Below, piece by piece: positions 12,380 through 22,953 of a stretch of DNA of 64,000 nucleotides (the stretch's first letter is position 1; each line of letters opens with the position of its first letter). The notes beneath the pieces were generated by a model, which saw nothing but the letters and a program-made list of their open reading frames with translations, ran no database searches and was not told the DNA's origin. The DNA lies in contig JACGCM010001161.1 in assembly GCA_014058105.1 (NCBI GenBank), positions 1,426,001 to 1,490,000 of the forward strand. The letters are read 5' to 3'. Made by a program: the position numbers and the translations under genes. The stretch is from Kingdonia uniflora (lineage: Eukaryota; Streptophyta; Magnoliopsida; Ranunculales; Circaeasteraceae).

Positions 12380-13315
12380 TTTAGTTACATTGCAAAGTAT
12401 TTTTACCCCAAATAATGTGCAGCAGTGATAACTGTATATTTCTCGCATTCCATAATATCCTACTAATTATGCTTTTGGTAAATGATATCTGGTACATCAA
12501 ATCTCGTGGGAGTGTTTAGTGGTCTGCTCAGTTCCAGACTAAAACTTTTCTGCTACAACACCTAAACCTGTGCCTAACCCAACCAAGTTTGATATTTTGT
12601 ATTTTTGTTTTAGCGTTACCACTTTCATATTATGTCCCCATACTTTCTGTGTATTGTTCAAGTGTTGAAGACTTTAAGGTGAAGAGATAGTACTGCTAGG
12701 TTTTGACATGGCTCTCAATAGATTTGAACTGGAGGTTTATATGGTAGAATCAGAGGGAGAGATTTTATTGGCTTATTGTTCTTTATCAATCTATTACTTT
12801 TAAGCTAAGCTCAGCCACTCTCAAATGAGTTGGGTCAAAAGTAAATGAAGGAATAAAAATGGTGGGTTCAAATAATAATCATTTTCTAAGCTAATGGATA
12901 GAAAATGATGTCCATGTTTATTTGTATTATTAGCTTAGCTTGTTTAGATGTGAGATCATCAACTTTCAGAAATATCAAAGTGGAATAAGAGCAAACCTCA
13001 AAATCAGACTCTAAACCATCTCCAAGGAACAATTAGAGATGGGAGAGAGAGAGATTATATACAATCTTTATGGAAGCCACCACCTGCATTGTTGCTTAGG
13101 TTGGGAGATTCAAAGAGAGACCATCTCCTACACTGACTCCAAACTTGAGTTTAGTGCCTGCCATGTTTTGCAATCAAAACTCAAGTTGGAAAATCAAACA
13201 TAAAACTTTTCGGGATTTTTTTTCTTTCAAAACTAGCAGGCGCTTAAACATTAGACGACCCTTAGTCTGAGTGAAATCACACCATGTTAAAACTAATGTA
13301 CGTATCTCGTGCTCT
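12380..13315. other. Intergenic, 3' flank of BAHD copy 1
   Basis: The first 50 bases after the stop resemble the 3' flank of BAHD copy 2 (TTACATTGCAAAGTA, then ATGTGCAGCA), so the ancestral duplication included the 3' UTR. The remainder is AT-rich with no gene recognised. Confidence 0.6.
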
Positions 13316-13894
13316 GTTGGGTGTGAACTCGAACTAAGGAATGTGAAGATCAGGAAATTGTTGAAGTCGTTCGAACGAAGAAGGAAGTCATTCGAACGAC
13401 CTTTTTCCTACTCCCTGGAATTTTGGCCCATGAGTCAATCTCGTTCGAACGAGATATTATGTTTCTAGGCTGGAGACCAATTATCGCAAAGTCGTTCGAA
13501 CGAGCTTGGCGTAAGTTTGCTTTTAGATGTTTTTCTAGTCGTTAGGTTTGCCTCGAGATCCGTTCTACTTGTATTTTTAGTTCCCTAGTATATAAATGAG
13601 ACTTAGGTTATTATTATGTTAACCTATCTTGTGTGAGTTTAATCTTAGAGAGGCTAGGGTTTGAAGAGACTTTATTAAAGCTTGAAAAGCTTGAGAGATC
13701 ATTGTAACCTATTTGATATCATAGTGAATTGTTCGTGGGGAGTTTTTTCATCCGCAAGGGTTTTCCACTTCCCTCCTCTGGGAAAAAATCTTTGTGTCAT
13801 TTATATTGTTCTTTGTTGATTTACTACTTGAGTTGGAGATTTCCGCGTATCGTTCTTGTCTGAGAGGAGAGAGTAGCTATCTCGATTCTCAACA
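13316..13894 (+). mobile_element. 5' LTR of a Copia retrotransposon
   Basis: About 579 bp, proposed start TGTTGGG and end CAACA. It lies two bases before a primer-binding site matching initiator tRNA-Met, which fixes its right edge. It contains four copies of a TCGTTCGAACGA palindrome (13367, 13388 with one mismatch, 13441, 13492) in its left third and a TATA-like TATATAAATGAG near 13590. No matching 3' LTR was found in the window, so the left edge and target duplication cannot be confirmed. Confidence 0.75.
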
Positions 13895-13896
13895 AT

Positions 13897-13908
13897 TGGT
13901 ATCAGAGC
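13897..13908 (+). promoter_or_regulatory. Copia primer-binding site (tRNA-iMet)
   Basis: TGGTATCAGAGC is the classic complement of the 3' end of plant initiator methionine tRNA that primes reverse transcription in Copia elements. It sits immediately downstream of the LTR. Confidence 0.95.
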
Positions 13909-13937
13909 GAGTGTTAGGGCTTGTGTGGCGAAGAGCG

Positions 13938-15535
13938 ATGGCCGATCAAAAGAAGTTGAAGATCACGAAGTTCAATGGATCAAACTTTGGGGTGTGGAAG
14001 ATGCTGATAGAAGATTACCTCTTTTAGAAGAATCTTGATTTACCACTGGGTAGAGTTGAGATAATGCCAGCAGAATACGATGCTGCTAAGTGGGCGCGAT
14101 TGGATCGCAAAGCGCTTGGAACCGTTAGGTTAACGCTATCATCTTAAATTTTACACATGATTTCCAAAGTTACGACTACAGAGGGTTTAATGGAGACGTT
14201 GTCCGCTATGTACTCGGAACTGTCTGGGGCAAACAAGGTACACCTTTTACGGCGCTAGTTTACTTTGAAGATGAAGGATAATGGTAGTATGCAAGCTCAT
14301 ATCAGTGAGTTCAATACCATACATGCTCAACTGGAATCCGTTAAAATCACTTTTACCGAGGAGGTGAGAGCTTGGGATCTTGTAGGGCAGATGCCAAAAA
14401 ACTGGGAAAGGTTTATTATAGCTGTGAGCAACTCATCGGGGATGGAAAATATAAAATTTGACACTATAGTCTCGTTGATTATGAGTGAAGATAATAGGCG
14501 TAAAATTTGATACTATAGTCACCCAAGAAACGGCAGTATATTGAACGTCGAGGAAAGAGAGAGGTCTTACAGAAAAAGACCAAAATTTGGAAGGGGCTGA
14601 TCACAGTTAAGAGGAAAGTCTAAGCCGCCCGGTGGGTGCTGGACTTGTGGAAAGAAGGGTCACTTCAGGCGAGATTATAACTCTTCTTCTTCTAAGAAGA
14701 TTGATGATGAAGAGAAAGATACAATGAACCTTACTGAGGAGGTTAGTTCTGACGAGGCTCTACTACTATCGTGTGACGATGTTAACGGATCTTGGATTGT
14801 TGATACGGGCTCTTCCTTCCATGCTACTGCGAACGTAGGTTTTCTTACTAATATTGTTAAGGGCGACTTCGGTACGATCTTTCTTGCAAACAAGAGTGCA
14901 CACAATATTACTGGAAAGAGAAACGCTAGGTTGTTGTTGCCTTCAAGGGGAATATTAGTTTTACAGAATGTACAACTTGTATCTAAATTGGGGCGTAACC
15001 TTATATCGGTTAGCAAATTGGCGGATGATAGCGTATATGTGAGTACCTTTGGAACAACCTTCTGGAAGGTTACAAAGGGAGTTATGCTAATAGCTCGAAG
15101 CTTGCGACAAGGAACGTTGCGTACAACGCAGAGAACAATTTCCACTATTTGTGCGGCCACTCCGGGGATTGATACAAGTACGTGGCACAAACGGCTCGGT
15201 CACATGAGTGAAAAGGAGATGAAGATAATGGTAACAAAGGAAAAGGTAGAGGGTCTTGCTGAGGTTGATCTCAAGTTTTGTGAAGAGTGTGTTCTTGCGA
15301 AGCAGAAGAAAGTCAATTTCAAATTATCGGGAAGATCAAGGAAACCTGGAAAGCTGGATCTTGTACACACGGATGTTTGAGGGGCAACCAAGGTGTCTTC
15401 TCTTGGTGGTTCTCATTACTACGTTACTTTTATCGAAGATGCTACTCGTAAACTGTGGGTCTACTTCATAAAGAACAAGTCAGATGTGTTGGATAAATTC
15501 AAGAGGTGGAGGGCTCTAGTTGAAAATGTAACCCA
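13938..15535 (+). pseudogene. Copia gag-pol, N-terminal half, truncated
   Basis: Gag starts at the ATG at 13938 (MADQKKLKITKFNGSNFGVW, Copia capsid type) and is broken by several stops before 14510. A zinc knuckle follows at about 14638 as CWTCGKKGHFRRDY, with Tyr where the last Cys should be. The frame 14724-15380 holds the aspartic protease (DTGSS, codons from 14802) and the pre-integrase zinc region (WHKRLGHMS, then CEECVLAKQKK). The integrase core begins but stops after HTDV; readable homology ends near 15535, where minus-strand LINE sequence begins. Reverse transcriptase, RNase H and the 3' LTR are absent. The element cannot move by itself. Confidence 0.9.
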
Positions 15536-15992
15536 AGGAACACGCTCCCAAGGAAACTAAGGCATGCGCCTCAAAATTAAAATATCTACTAATAAACTGA
15601 AAGCGGAACTCAAGGAAACGGCCAACAAGAAATAACATCTTTGGAGCAAGGGTGAGGGCTCCCCAACAAAGGTCAGCAGAACCTGACTGAAAAGCACTGA
15701 CAAGGCGTCGATAATCTGTGAGAATCATCACTCTCTCCATACCCCTCCCAGAGTAGCCTCCATGCCTCTAATCACTGTAACCGCCTCTGCCTTTTCAAAA
15801 TCTACTGTCCTGGAGGCGTCGTAACCTACACCCAAAATAGAACAATTGTGAGCTTTGACAATAAAACCTGAGCCCCCCAGCAAGTTTTTTGTCCTCCAGT
15901 CCCCGTCAACCAGAATGAAGAACCACCCTTCTCCGATCGTGGGGGGAAGGTAGGAAGTCCCGGGACTGGCCGGAGATGGAAGGTGGTATCTC

Positions 15993-16010
15993 GGGGGGGG
16001 GGGGGGGGGG
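15993..16010. repeat. Homopolymer run of 18 G
   Basis: It lies inside the LINE RNase H region; on the minus strand it reads as a run of proline codons and may be the site of a frame slip. Confidence 0.95.
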
Positions 16011-19000
16011 AGGTACAATAATTTTTATCCCTGTTCAGAGAAGAAACTGGATTAGGATTAACATTGCAAAATAAAAGGTCATTTATACTCATCCAGATAA
16101 CGAAAAAAATAGAACTAATTTTGTCCCACAGGGAGAGGTTCGGGGCAGCCGTTCCTTGTCTGGCAATCTTGCCAATGATGTCAGACAGGGAGTTAGAGTA
16201 GGGCCATAAAGCAAAGTTGAGAGGGGGGTCAAAAGCATACCAAAAATTATGAACTTTCTTACGGAAGAAAAGGGCATGAGTTGTGGTTTCTTCTTCTTCG
16301 CCGCATCTGGGGAACAAAATGTCAGGGTCTGCGTCCCCATGCTAGAGATTATGCTTGGTGGGGATACCATCCTGGATGGCTTTCCAGAGGAAGAGCTGGA
16401 TTCTAAATGGGACCTCCATCTTCCAAATGGTTGTCCAGGTGGCCCTGTCGATAGGCTTCCCGTTGTCATGCGAGTGCTCCAGGTTATTTTAATATGAGGA
16501 GAGGTAGGCCGATTGTACCGTAAGGCAACCATTGTGGGCGTCTCTCCACCTGAGCGTGTTTTTGGCCGGATACTTGCTGAGCGGGATACAGAGAATAAGG
16601 TTAACCACATCAGGATGGAACAGGTCACGAATGAACGTCTCAATCCAGGTGCGCTGGGTAGGGCAGATAAGCGCCGACACTTTAGTTGTCATCCGATGAG
16701 CAGGGGCAGGTCCATGAGGGCGACCAAGGAGGATACCCATAATCCCTGGCTCAAGCCAGTAGTCGACGCTATCTCCGTCCCCGATATGGCAAATAAGCTT
16801 TGTCCAGATGTTATTTCTAGCAGTTAAAATTCATTTCCAGATCCAAGAGTCGGAGGCTTTAACAGTAGAGAACATAGGGGATTCTTTGGGTGAGTAACGT
16901 TTGATTAGATTGTGAGCCCAAAATTTTTCTGGTTCTTTTATGACTCTCTAAAATAACTTGGCAAGAAGGGTTTGATTGTGGGCGAGGGATGTCCTGATGC
17001 CCAGCCCACCGAAAACTTTGGGGCGACATGTTTTTCCAGCTAATGCAGTGGGTCTTGGTCAAGCCGGCCCCATTGGTACCCTACATGAATCTAGCATTAA
17101 TGGAGTCAAGCTTCTTACAAGTCTTGATAGGGAAAGGAAAAATGAACATGTGGTAATAGGGAATTGCTGAGTTAACAGCTTTAATAAGGGTAACTCTACC
17201 AGCTTGGGAGAGGTTTTTTACTTTCCAGCCATCAATACGCTTCGAGACTCGATCAATAATCTCTTGGAAATTAAAGGTTTTCTTACGGTCGAAAGTGAGA
17301 GGGGAGCCAAGGTATTTGTCCCTACCCATGTCCCGCTTGATGTGGAGAATGCGTTGAATCAGCCTGTGATGCCGTTGTTGGCCATTTTTGCTCAAAAGGA
17401 TACAAGATTTTTCCAGATTGATTTCCTGGCCAGATACTCTTTTAAAAGTGTCAAGGGTGTCTTTAAAAATGCCCGCCTCCTCCAAGGTAACTTTGCAGAA
17501 GATAAAATAGTCATCAGCAAAGAGGAGGTGAGAGACCGGAGTGCTGCCCCTAACAATCTTGATGCCATGAAGATCTCCTTTACTTTCTTCTTTAAGGAGG
17601 ATAAGCGAAAGAACCTCCATACAGATGAGGAAAAGGAAAGGGGAGAGGGGGTCGCTTTGTCTGAGACCCCTATCAGGTTTAAGGAAACCATTAGGGGAGC
17701 CATTGAGATTGAAGGAGAGGGTAGTGGTGGAAATGCATTGATGGATCTAAGTGCACTATTTCTCACATAAACCCATGGCTTTCATGGTGTCTCCCAGGAA
17801 GCTCCACTCTACTCTATCGAAGGCTTTGCTAAGGTCGAGTTTCACCGCCATACTACCGGATGCTCCTTTCTTTTTAGCTAGGGATCAGTGGATCTCCTGG
17901 GCCATAATAATATTGTCAAAAATTTGGCGGCCTGGGACAAGGGCGCTCTGAGTGGGGGAAATGAGTTTGTGAAGGAGGGGATTCAGTCTACCAGCCAGAA
18001 TTTTGGTAATGATCTTAAATTTGACGTTACAGAGGCTGATGGGACGGAAGTAAGCTGGACTCGTAGGATTCTTGATCTTAGGAATAAGAGTAATGTTGGT
18101 ATGGTTAAATTTTCCTAGCATGTGGTTCGTCTGAAAGAAGCTTTGGATGGCTTGGACGAGGTCAAGCTTGACAATGTCCCATGATTTTTGGTAAAAGAGG
18201 GGGGTAAAGCCATCCGGACCTAGAGATTTTCGGGGATTTGTGGAAAAAAGAGATTCTTTAACTTCTTCCATGGTAGGGATCTTGATCAAGGTGTTATTAT
18301 CTTCTGTTGTAATGATCTATTCCATAACCTGGAGGTCTTCAATCTTAGTGTGAGGGGTGGAGGATTGGAAAAGGTTTTCATAGAAGTTAAGAAAGACATC
18401 TCCTATGTCTTTTCTCTCATGCGCCCGGGATCCATCTGCTTTGTGGATGTTCTGAATATTGTTCTGACGACGCCTGTAGATAGTAGCCATATGAAAAAAC
18501 TTGGTATTGCGGTCACCTTCCTTGAGCCAGAGCTCTCTGAATTTATCTTTCTACAAAATTTTCTCCTGGGTGAGGATGGAGTCTAGCTTAGTTTGGAGAG
18601 AAGTTTCAGCCGAAGCAGTCAGCTTAGTAGTAGGCTTAAGCTGAAGCTTGCCTATCGCTTCTCGGAGATCCTTGGCCAAACTAGAAGTGACGTTGAAAAC
18701 ATATCTGTTCCAGATTTGCAACTCGAGCTTGGTGTGCCGAAGCTTTTTAGACAGCCGGAGCGGCCGGGAGCCAGTCTGGGCCACCCCCAGGCTTTCTTGA
18801 TGACCTCCTGGTAGTCGGCGTGGTCGGGCCAGAAAGAGAGGAAGTGAAATTGCTTGGGGAGTTGATGGGTGAAAGAGGTCGTGTTAAGGAGGATAGGACC
18901 GTGGTCTTACCCAAAAATAGGGAGGTTTCTGATCGTCGCCTCAGGAAAGCTGGTTCTCCATGACCCCGAGACAAGGCCTCGATCTAATATGAGTTTAGTC

Positions 19001-19099
19001 AAATCCCTCCATTTTCTTTTGCTGGACCAAGTAAACGGGACACCCGAGATACCCAAATCAATCATATCCGATGATCCAGGAGGATCTAGGAGAAACTGG

Positions 19100-19592
19100 A
19101 GTTTTTTACCAAAGTTGTTCGAACGAGGTTGAGAGTCGTTCGAACGACTTGAACCCTTGGGTTAAAGTTCCAGGGGAGGTGTTCGGTCGTTCGAACGACC
19201 TATGGGTTCGTTCGAACGACTATCGTAATTCCAGTTCTTGTATAAGAGTTTTAAATACCTTTTAGAGTTAGATTAGAGTTGGATTTCGAGTTGGATTGTA
19301 ACTAGGACTTGTAACCTTTATAAAAGGGCAAACCTAGGCTAGAGTTAATTATATAGACGTAGATCTTTGTTTAGAGTTTCCTTTAGATCTGAGAGATTTG
19401 TAACTACGGTTTGTAACCTTCTATGAAGGGCAAGACTATGCAAGGTTAGATCTAGGTTAAGCTCGTTTTTTTAAGCAATTGAAGCTTATTTTTCCTATAG
19501 AATTTGTGTTCTTCAGACTTTTTAGCTAACTAGAGCTTCTTCATCGTATTGTGGATTAGCCGAATTAAACATAAAATCTTCCAGAGGGTTAG
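19100..19592. mobile_element. LTR-like insert (solo LTR candidate) within the LINE
   Basis: LINE endonuclease sequence is readable on both sides and about 490 bp of unrelated sequence interrupts it. The insert carries four TCGTTCGAACGA palindromes in its left third (19115 with one mismatch, 19136, 19187, 19208), like the Copia LTR at 13316, and then TATA-like and CTT-rich sequence typical of an LTR. Outside the palindromes it does not look similar to the Copia LTR. Exact ends and a target duplication could not be fixed by eye. Confidence 0.6.
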
Positions 19593-20099
19593 GGAGGGAC
19601 CCGTCGAAAGGGATTCTCCCTAATTTCTCCTCCTTATAGACAATGCAGTTCAGATCGCCGATAATGAGCCATAGGATAGGGATCCGGGTGGCCATTTGTG
19701 AAATAGCTGACTAGTAAGGGAAACGATTTTGGGCTTCAGGAGGACCATAAGTGAAGGAGCATATCCATTAAACCGGTGGGGACTCCGAGGAAGGATTGTT
19801 CCCAGGAGAAGAAATAGGAGCGTCAATACCTCTGGGAGAGGAGACCAGAATGTGAATATCGATGTCTTTATTCCATGCAAGCCAGAGGCCTCCCCCGTTA
19901 TTGATAATCGCACCCTCCATATGAGAGTGGTTGTAGCCCAGCTTGGCGAACTTCTTGAAAGATTCAGGGTCGGAGGTCTTGGTTTCGGACAGGAAAAACA
20001 CGTCCGAGTTGTGTTTACTTTAGATGTAAAGGAGTTCCCTAAGGGTGGCGGGTTTCCTGCAACCCTGTAGTTCTAAGAGAGAATAATCATTGTTCACCG

Positions 20100-22411
20100 A
20101 GGGCCGGTGTCGGGCCCGCTTCCGAAGTTAAAAGAGCTTTACAGGGACGGTGAGTGTTGGTGGGAAGATGGGGGAGTTTTGAGGGGGGTCGAGAGTTCTT
20201 ACCGGTGTCATTTTTCCTAATTTTGCCAATGTTGATGGAAGCCCCCAAGTGGAAAAAAGCAGAGGGATGCAGAGAGGCAATGAGAGTTCGGGCTGAAGTG
20301 CGAAAAGATCTGTGGATTTCTTCAAAGCCCTTCTCCACCCCCGTATGTGGCTTAGGGGACTTGCTCGCCTTGCCCCTTATCGCTTTCAGAGTGGTCCAGG
20401 CCGACTTGAACCTGTGATGGAGGGCGAAGCTAGAGTTCAAACCATAATGTCGCCTACAAAAATCAAAACCCGTATTCCAAAAACCCCTCCCCGCAGACTG
20501 GGCGCATCCAATTGTGGGGGTCTTGTATCTAGCGAGCACGCTAAAATTTTCGTTTTGAAATCTAGATTTGGTCAGTCTAAATCCTGGGGGTCTACCCCGG
20601 TCAAGTTGGGAGGAATGAAAATTAGACTTAAAGAGGGAAAGGCCAAGCAAGTATTCCCCAAGGTAGTCTCAGCAGGCCGGTCACTGCCAATCTTAGGGTT
20701 CTTACATTTTAATAGAGCACCAAAATTACCCTTAAGATATCTAAGTCTGTTATGTCTGAAATCCGGGGGCCTTCCCCAGTCAAGTTGAGAGGTACGAGGA
20801 ACAGAAAATAAGAAAGGAAAAACCGAGCTAACTGGAAATACAATTTTCATAAGATACCTATTAAGAAAAAAAGATTGCGAGACTAATGGATAAGGAATAG
20901 CGTACCTTTGCGGGATGCGAATCTCCCGTACCTTCCTCTGGAGCCGGTGAAACTGTGAAGCCATTTTCGCTTTACCTGGTTCCCAGTGCTACTCACGACT
21001 CTGTTGGCCGACCCTTCTCTAAAAATATCACCGTGAGTTGGCGTTACCCAACCCGTGTATTCCGATGAAGAATACTCAATTTCTAGAGGCACAGGCTCTG
21101 TAGAAGAGAAAGTTGGTGATGCATCGTCACTAGGTGGATTTGAAACCGAGGTGTTCAGGGAGTATTTTCAGTCGGGCTAAGCGGGAAGAGATAGTGTGTA
21201 GGGGCCGGTCTCTGACTTAATTTGGGTCCCCAAGGTCTCTTTGTCAAAGGTCTGAAGCATGGTGTTTTTTGTAGTGGGGATAAAAAGCTGGAACAGTCCA
21301 CTAGTTTCGGACGCAGGCCCACTGCCGAGGTCGGACCAGGAATAGTAACTCTATTCTCAAATGCCTGAAAAGAAAGGGATTCGGTGTTGGGCTTTTGAGG
21401 CCCCAAAAGTGCGATCCTGTACTTGAGGCCTCCTACTGATTGACTGGCTCGAGCCGAGTATGAGTGTACTTTTACAAGAAGGAGCACTTGGATGAGATGC
21501 CTTGTGAAGTTCCATCACTGTATACGGACCGATAGATTTTTGGAAAGTCAGGGTGGGACCCATAATTTCATTACCCTTCGGTTCATGATAGCTGTCTACT
21601 GTGTAATCATCAAAAGTAGGAAAGCTAGAGTTCAAAACATAATGCCTTGTGAAGTTCTTGAAGTGGGGCGTGGTGTTGTTTTTTGGCGGGTTGACTTGGA
21701 TGTGGGAACCGAAATGGAAATCAAACTTATCTTAGATATTAAGCCGTTTTCGTTCATGCCACACCTTCTCATAACGTTTATAGGTGGAAAGAGGATGAGT
21801 GAGAACGCCACAATAAGGGCAAAACCCCTCGAGCCTTTTGTAGCGGTCTCCGAACTGAGCAGGTCTCGATATAGGAAATGATAAAACCAACGGCTTCTCA
21901 GTTAAAAGGTTAACTTGTATACGGACAAAACTGGCTCTTCTGTTTTCTGTAGTGTTCTCGTCCCATACGATTCTTAGCATTTCTTTGCTCAACATGCAGC
22001 ACGGAAGACCCGAAATCTGGACCCAGAGAAACTTTGGGAAGCTGATTTTCGATTGGTGCAACAACAGGTTAACATGTTGCTGTAGTATGGAGAATACAAA
22101 AACGTTCACCGATTGTGTGCTAAGGAAAGTTTGAAGATCTCTCTGATTATTAAAGTTGGCAATGAATACTTATGAGTCTCTTTCGGATGAGAACGGGGGA
22201 ATACGGGGAATAAGTCTCGCGAAACTCCGTCCATGATGACTTACTCGTTTATATCCGGTGAGATTGATTTGAATGCTAAAGCGTTTTCCCATTTAGTTTT
22301 GAGTTTATCCCAAGTCGAAGCATCGAGGTGAATAACGGGATGGGGGTCATGTGTGGTAACTCCTTTCATTAACTGTGTAAGCTCGTTCTCAACCTCTGCC
22401 CCGCCGTTCAT
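20100..22411 (-). pseudogene. LINE ORF1 (nucleic-acid-binding, zinc-knuckle protein)
   Basis: ORF1 starts at the ATG at 22411 (MNGGAEVENELTQLMKGVT). The stretch 22109-21732 is the recognisable part: FPKFLWVQISGLP, IQVNLLTEKPLV and the knuckle-like GFCPYCGVLTHPLSTY, as in the DUF4283/zf-CCHC_4 proteins of plant L1 elements. Towards the C-terminus (21090-20100) the frame is broken repeatedly and contains a diverged internal duplication. The product would coat LINE RNA; this copy is dead. Confidence 0.78.
20450..20830 (-). repeat. Diverged direct duplication of about 190 bp inside LINE ORF1
   Basis: Two adjacent minus-strand segments encode similar peptides: SQLDWGRPPDFRHNRLRY around 20790-20730 and SQLDRGRPPGFRLTKSRF around 20605-20550. 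Each is followed by a paired K.P.IG pattern and a later NT-containing stretch. This looks like an old tandem duplication in the ORF1 linker. Confidence 0.7.
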
Positions 22412-22740
22412 AGGAGGTAGAGAGACTGATCTAGAAAGAGGGTGAAAGAAACACGCTGTTGGCTGTTTAGAACCTGGACGAATGGGCTGAGCGCATGAAA
22501 AGGGTTTAGATTTTAAAAAAAAAAGGTTGTAGGTTTGGGGTGGTAGAGAAGTGTGTAGGGTGAAGAAGAGGTCGGTTGATTGTGAAGGAGGACACTGCTG
22601 TGAGGTCTGGGGTTGTCAAGAGAGAGAGAGATGGAGAAGAAAGCTGAAAGGTCTAAGGCTGGGAGATATGGAGGAGCAGCATGGAGGGGAAAGAGGGAAA
22701 AGGGAGCTAGCTCCCAATCTCTTGATTGTAGGAGAATCCC

Positions 22741-22953
22741 ATTACAACCAGTTATATATATTATACAGGACTATTTCCAGGTGGTTATGTAACAGTAATC
22801 CACGCCGAATCTTGACCCGAGATCTTGTCGTGAGTAGGGACCCATGAGAAATAATTGGTTTTTGGATGATCTGAAGTTATGAACATATATATTAGACATA
22901 ATTGTCTGTGAATAAGTCATATAATATGCAGGTTAGAGCAAATAACTCATTTC
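22741..22953 (+). promoter_or_regulatory. Upstream region of BAHD copy 2
   Basis: Only about 210 bp separate the LINE 5' end from the BAHD copy 2 ATG. A TATATATATTATAC stretch near 22755 and AT-rich sequence near 22880-22930 are possible core-promoter sites. If the LINE boundary is right, most of the ancestral upstream promoter has been replaced by the LINE. Confidence 0.35.

Larger units (their letters stand above)
15545..20090 (-). pseudogene. LINE ORF2: endonuclease, reverse transcriptase, RNase H
   Basis: It starts at the ATG at 20090 (MIILS, then a stop where LINEs have Trp). Regions in order: AP endonuclease (FFLSETK at about 19999, GGLWLAWN about 19900, then DLGISGVPFTWSS near 19040 beyond the insert), RT fingers (NPRKSLGPDGFTPLFYQKSW, 18230 region; FRPISLCN, 18040 region), the RT catalytic FADD box (17510-17521), a zf-RVT region (about 16643-16089) and an RNase H tail (about 16018-15545, ending SRYFNFEAHALVSLG). 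Several frameshifts and stops make it inactive. Confidence 0.88.
15545..22740 (-). mobile_element. LINE (L1-type non-LTR retrotransposon), decayed
   Basis: Reading from right to left: a CT-rich 5' UTR-like stretch (about 22740-22420), ORF1 (from 22411) and ORF2 (from 20090) with endonuclease, RT, zinc-finger and RNase H regions, the usual order of plant L1-type LINEs carrying an RNase H domain. The 3' end has no poly(T) on the plus strand and runs straight into truncated Copia sequence at about 15540, so the tail was lost. The 5' boundary is approximate. A 0.5 kb LTR-like insert interrupts it at 19100-19592. Confidence 0.88.

Noticed and set aside
17204..17770. 188-codon plus-strand ORF within the LINE RT region
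   Set aside because: Antisense to clear RT sequence (FADD box on the minus strand); no recognisable domain of its own.
13271..19265. Reading the LTR-like insert at 19100-19592 as the missing 3' LTR of the Copia element
   Set aside because: Apart from the shared palindromes the sequences do not match by eye, and it is embedded in LINE endonuclease sequence rather than following Copia pol.
20312..20788. 158-codon plus-strand ORF in the LINE ORF1 region
   Set aside because: Opposite to the recognisable LINE strand and spanning the internal repeat; chance open frame.
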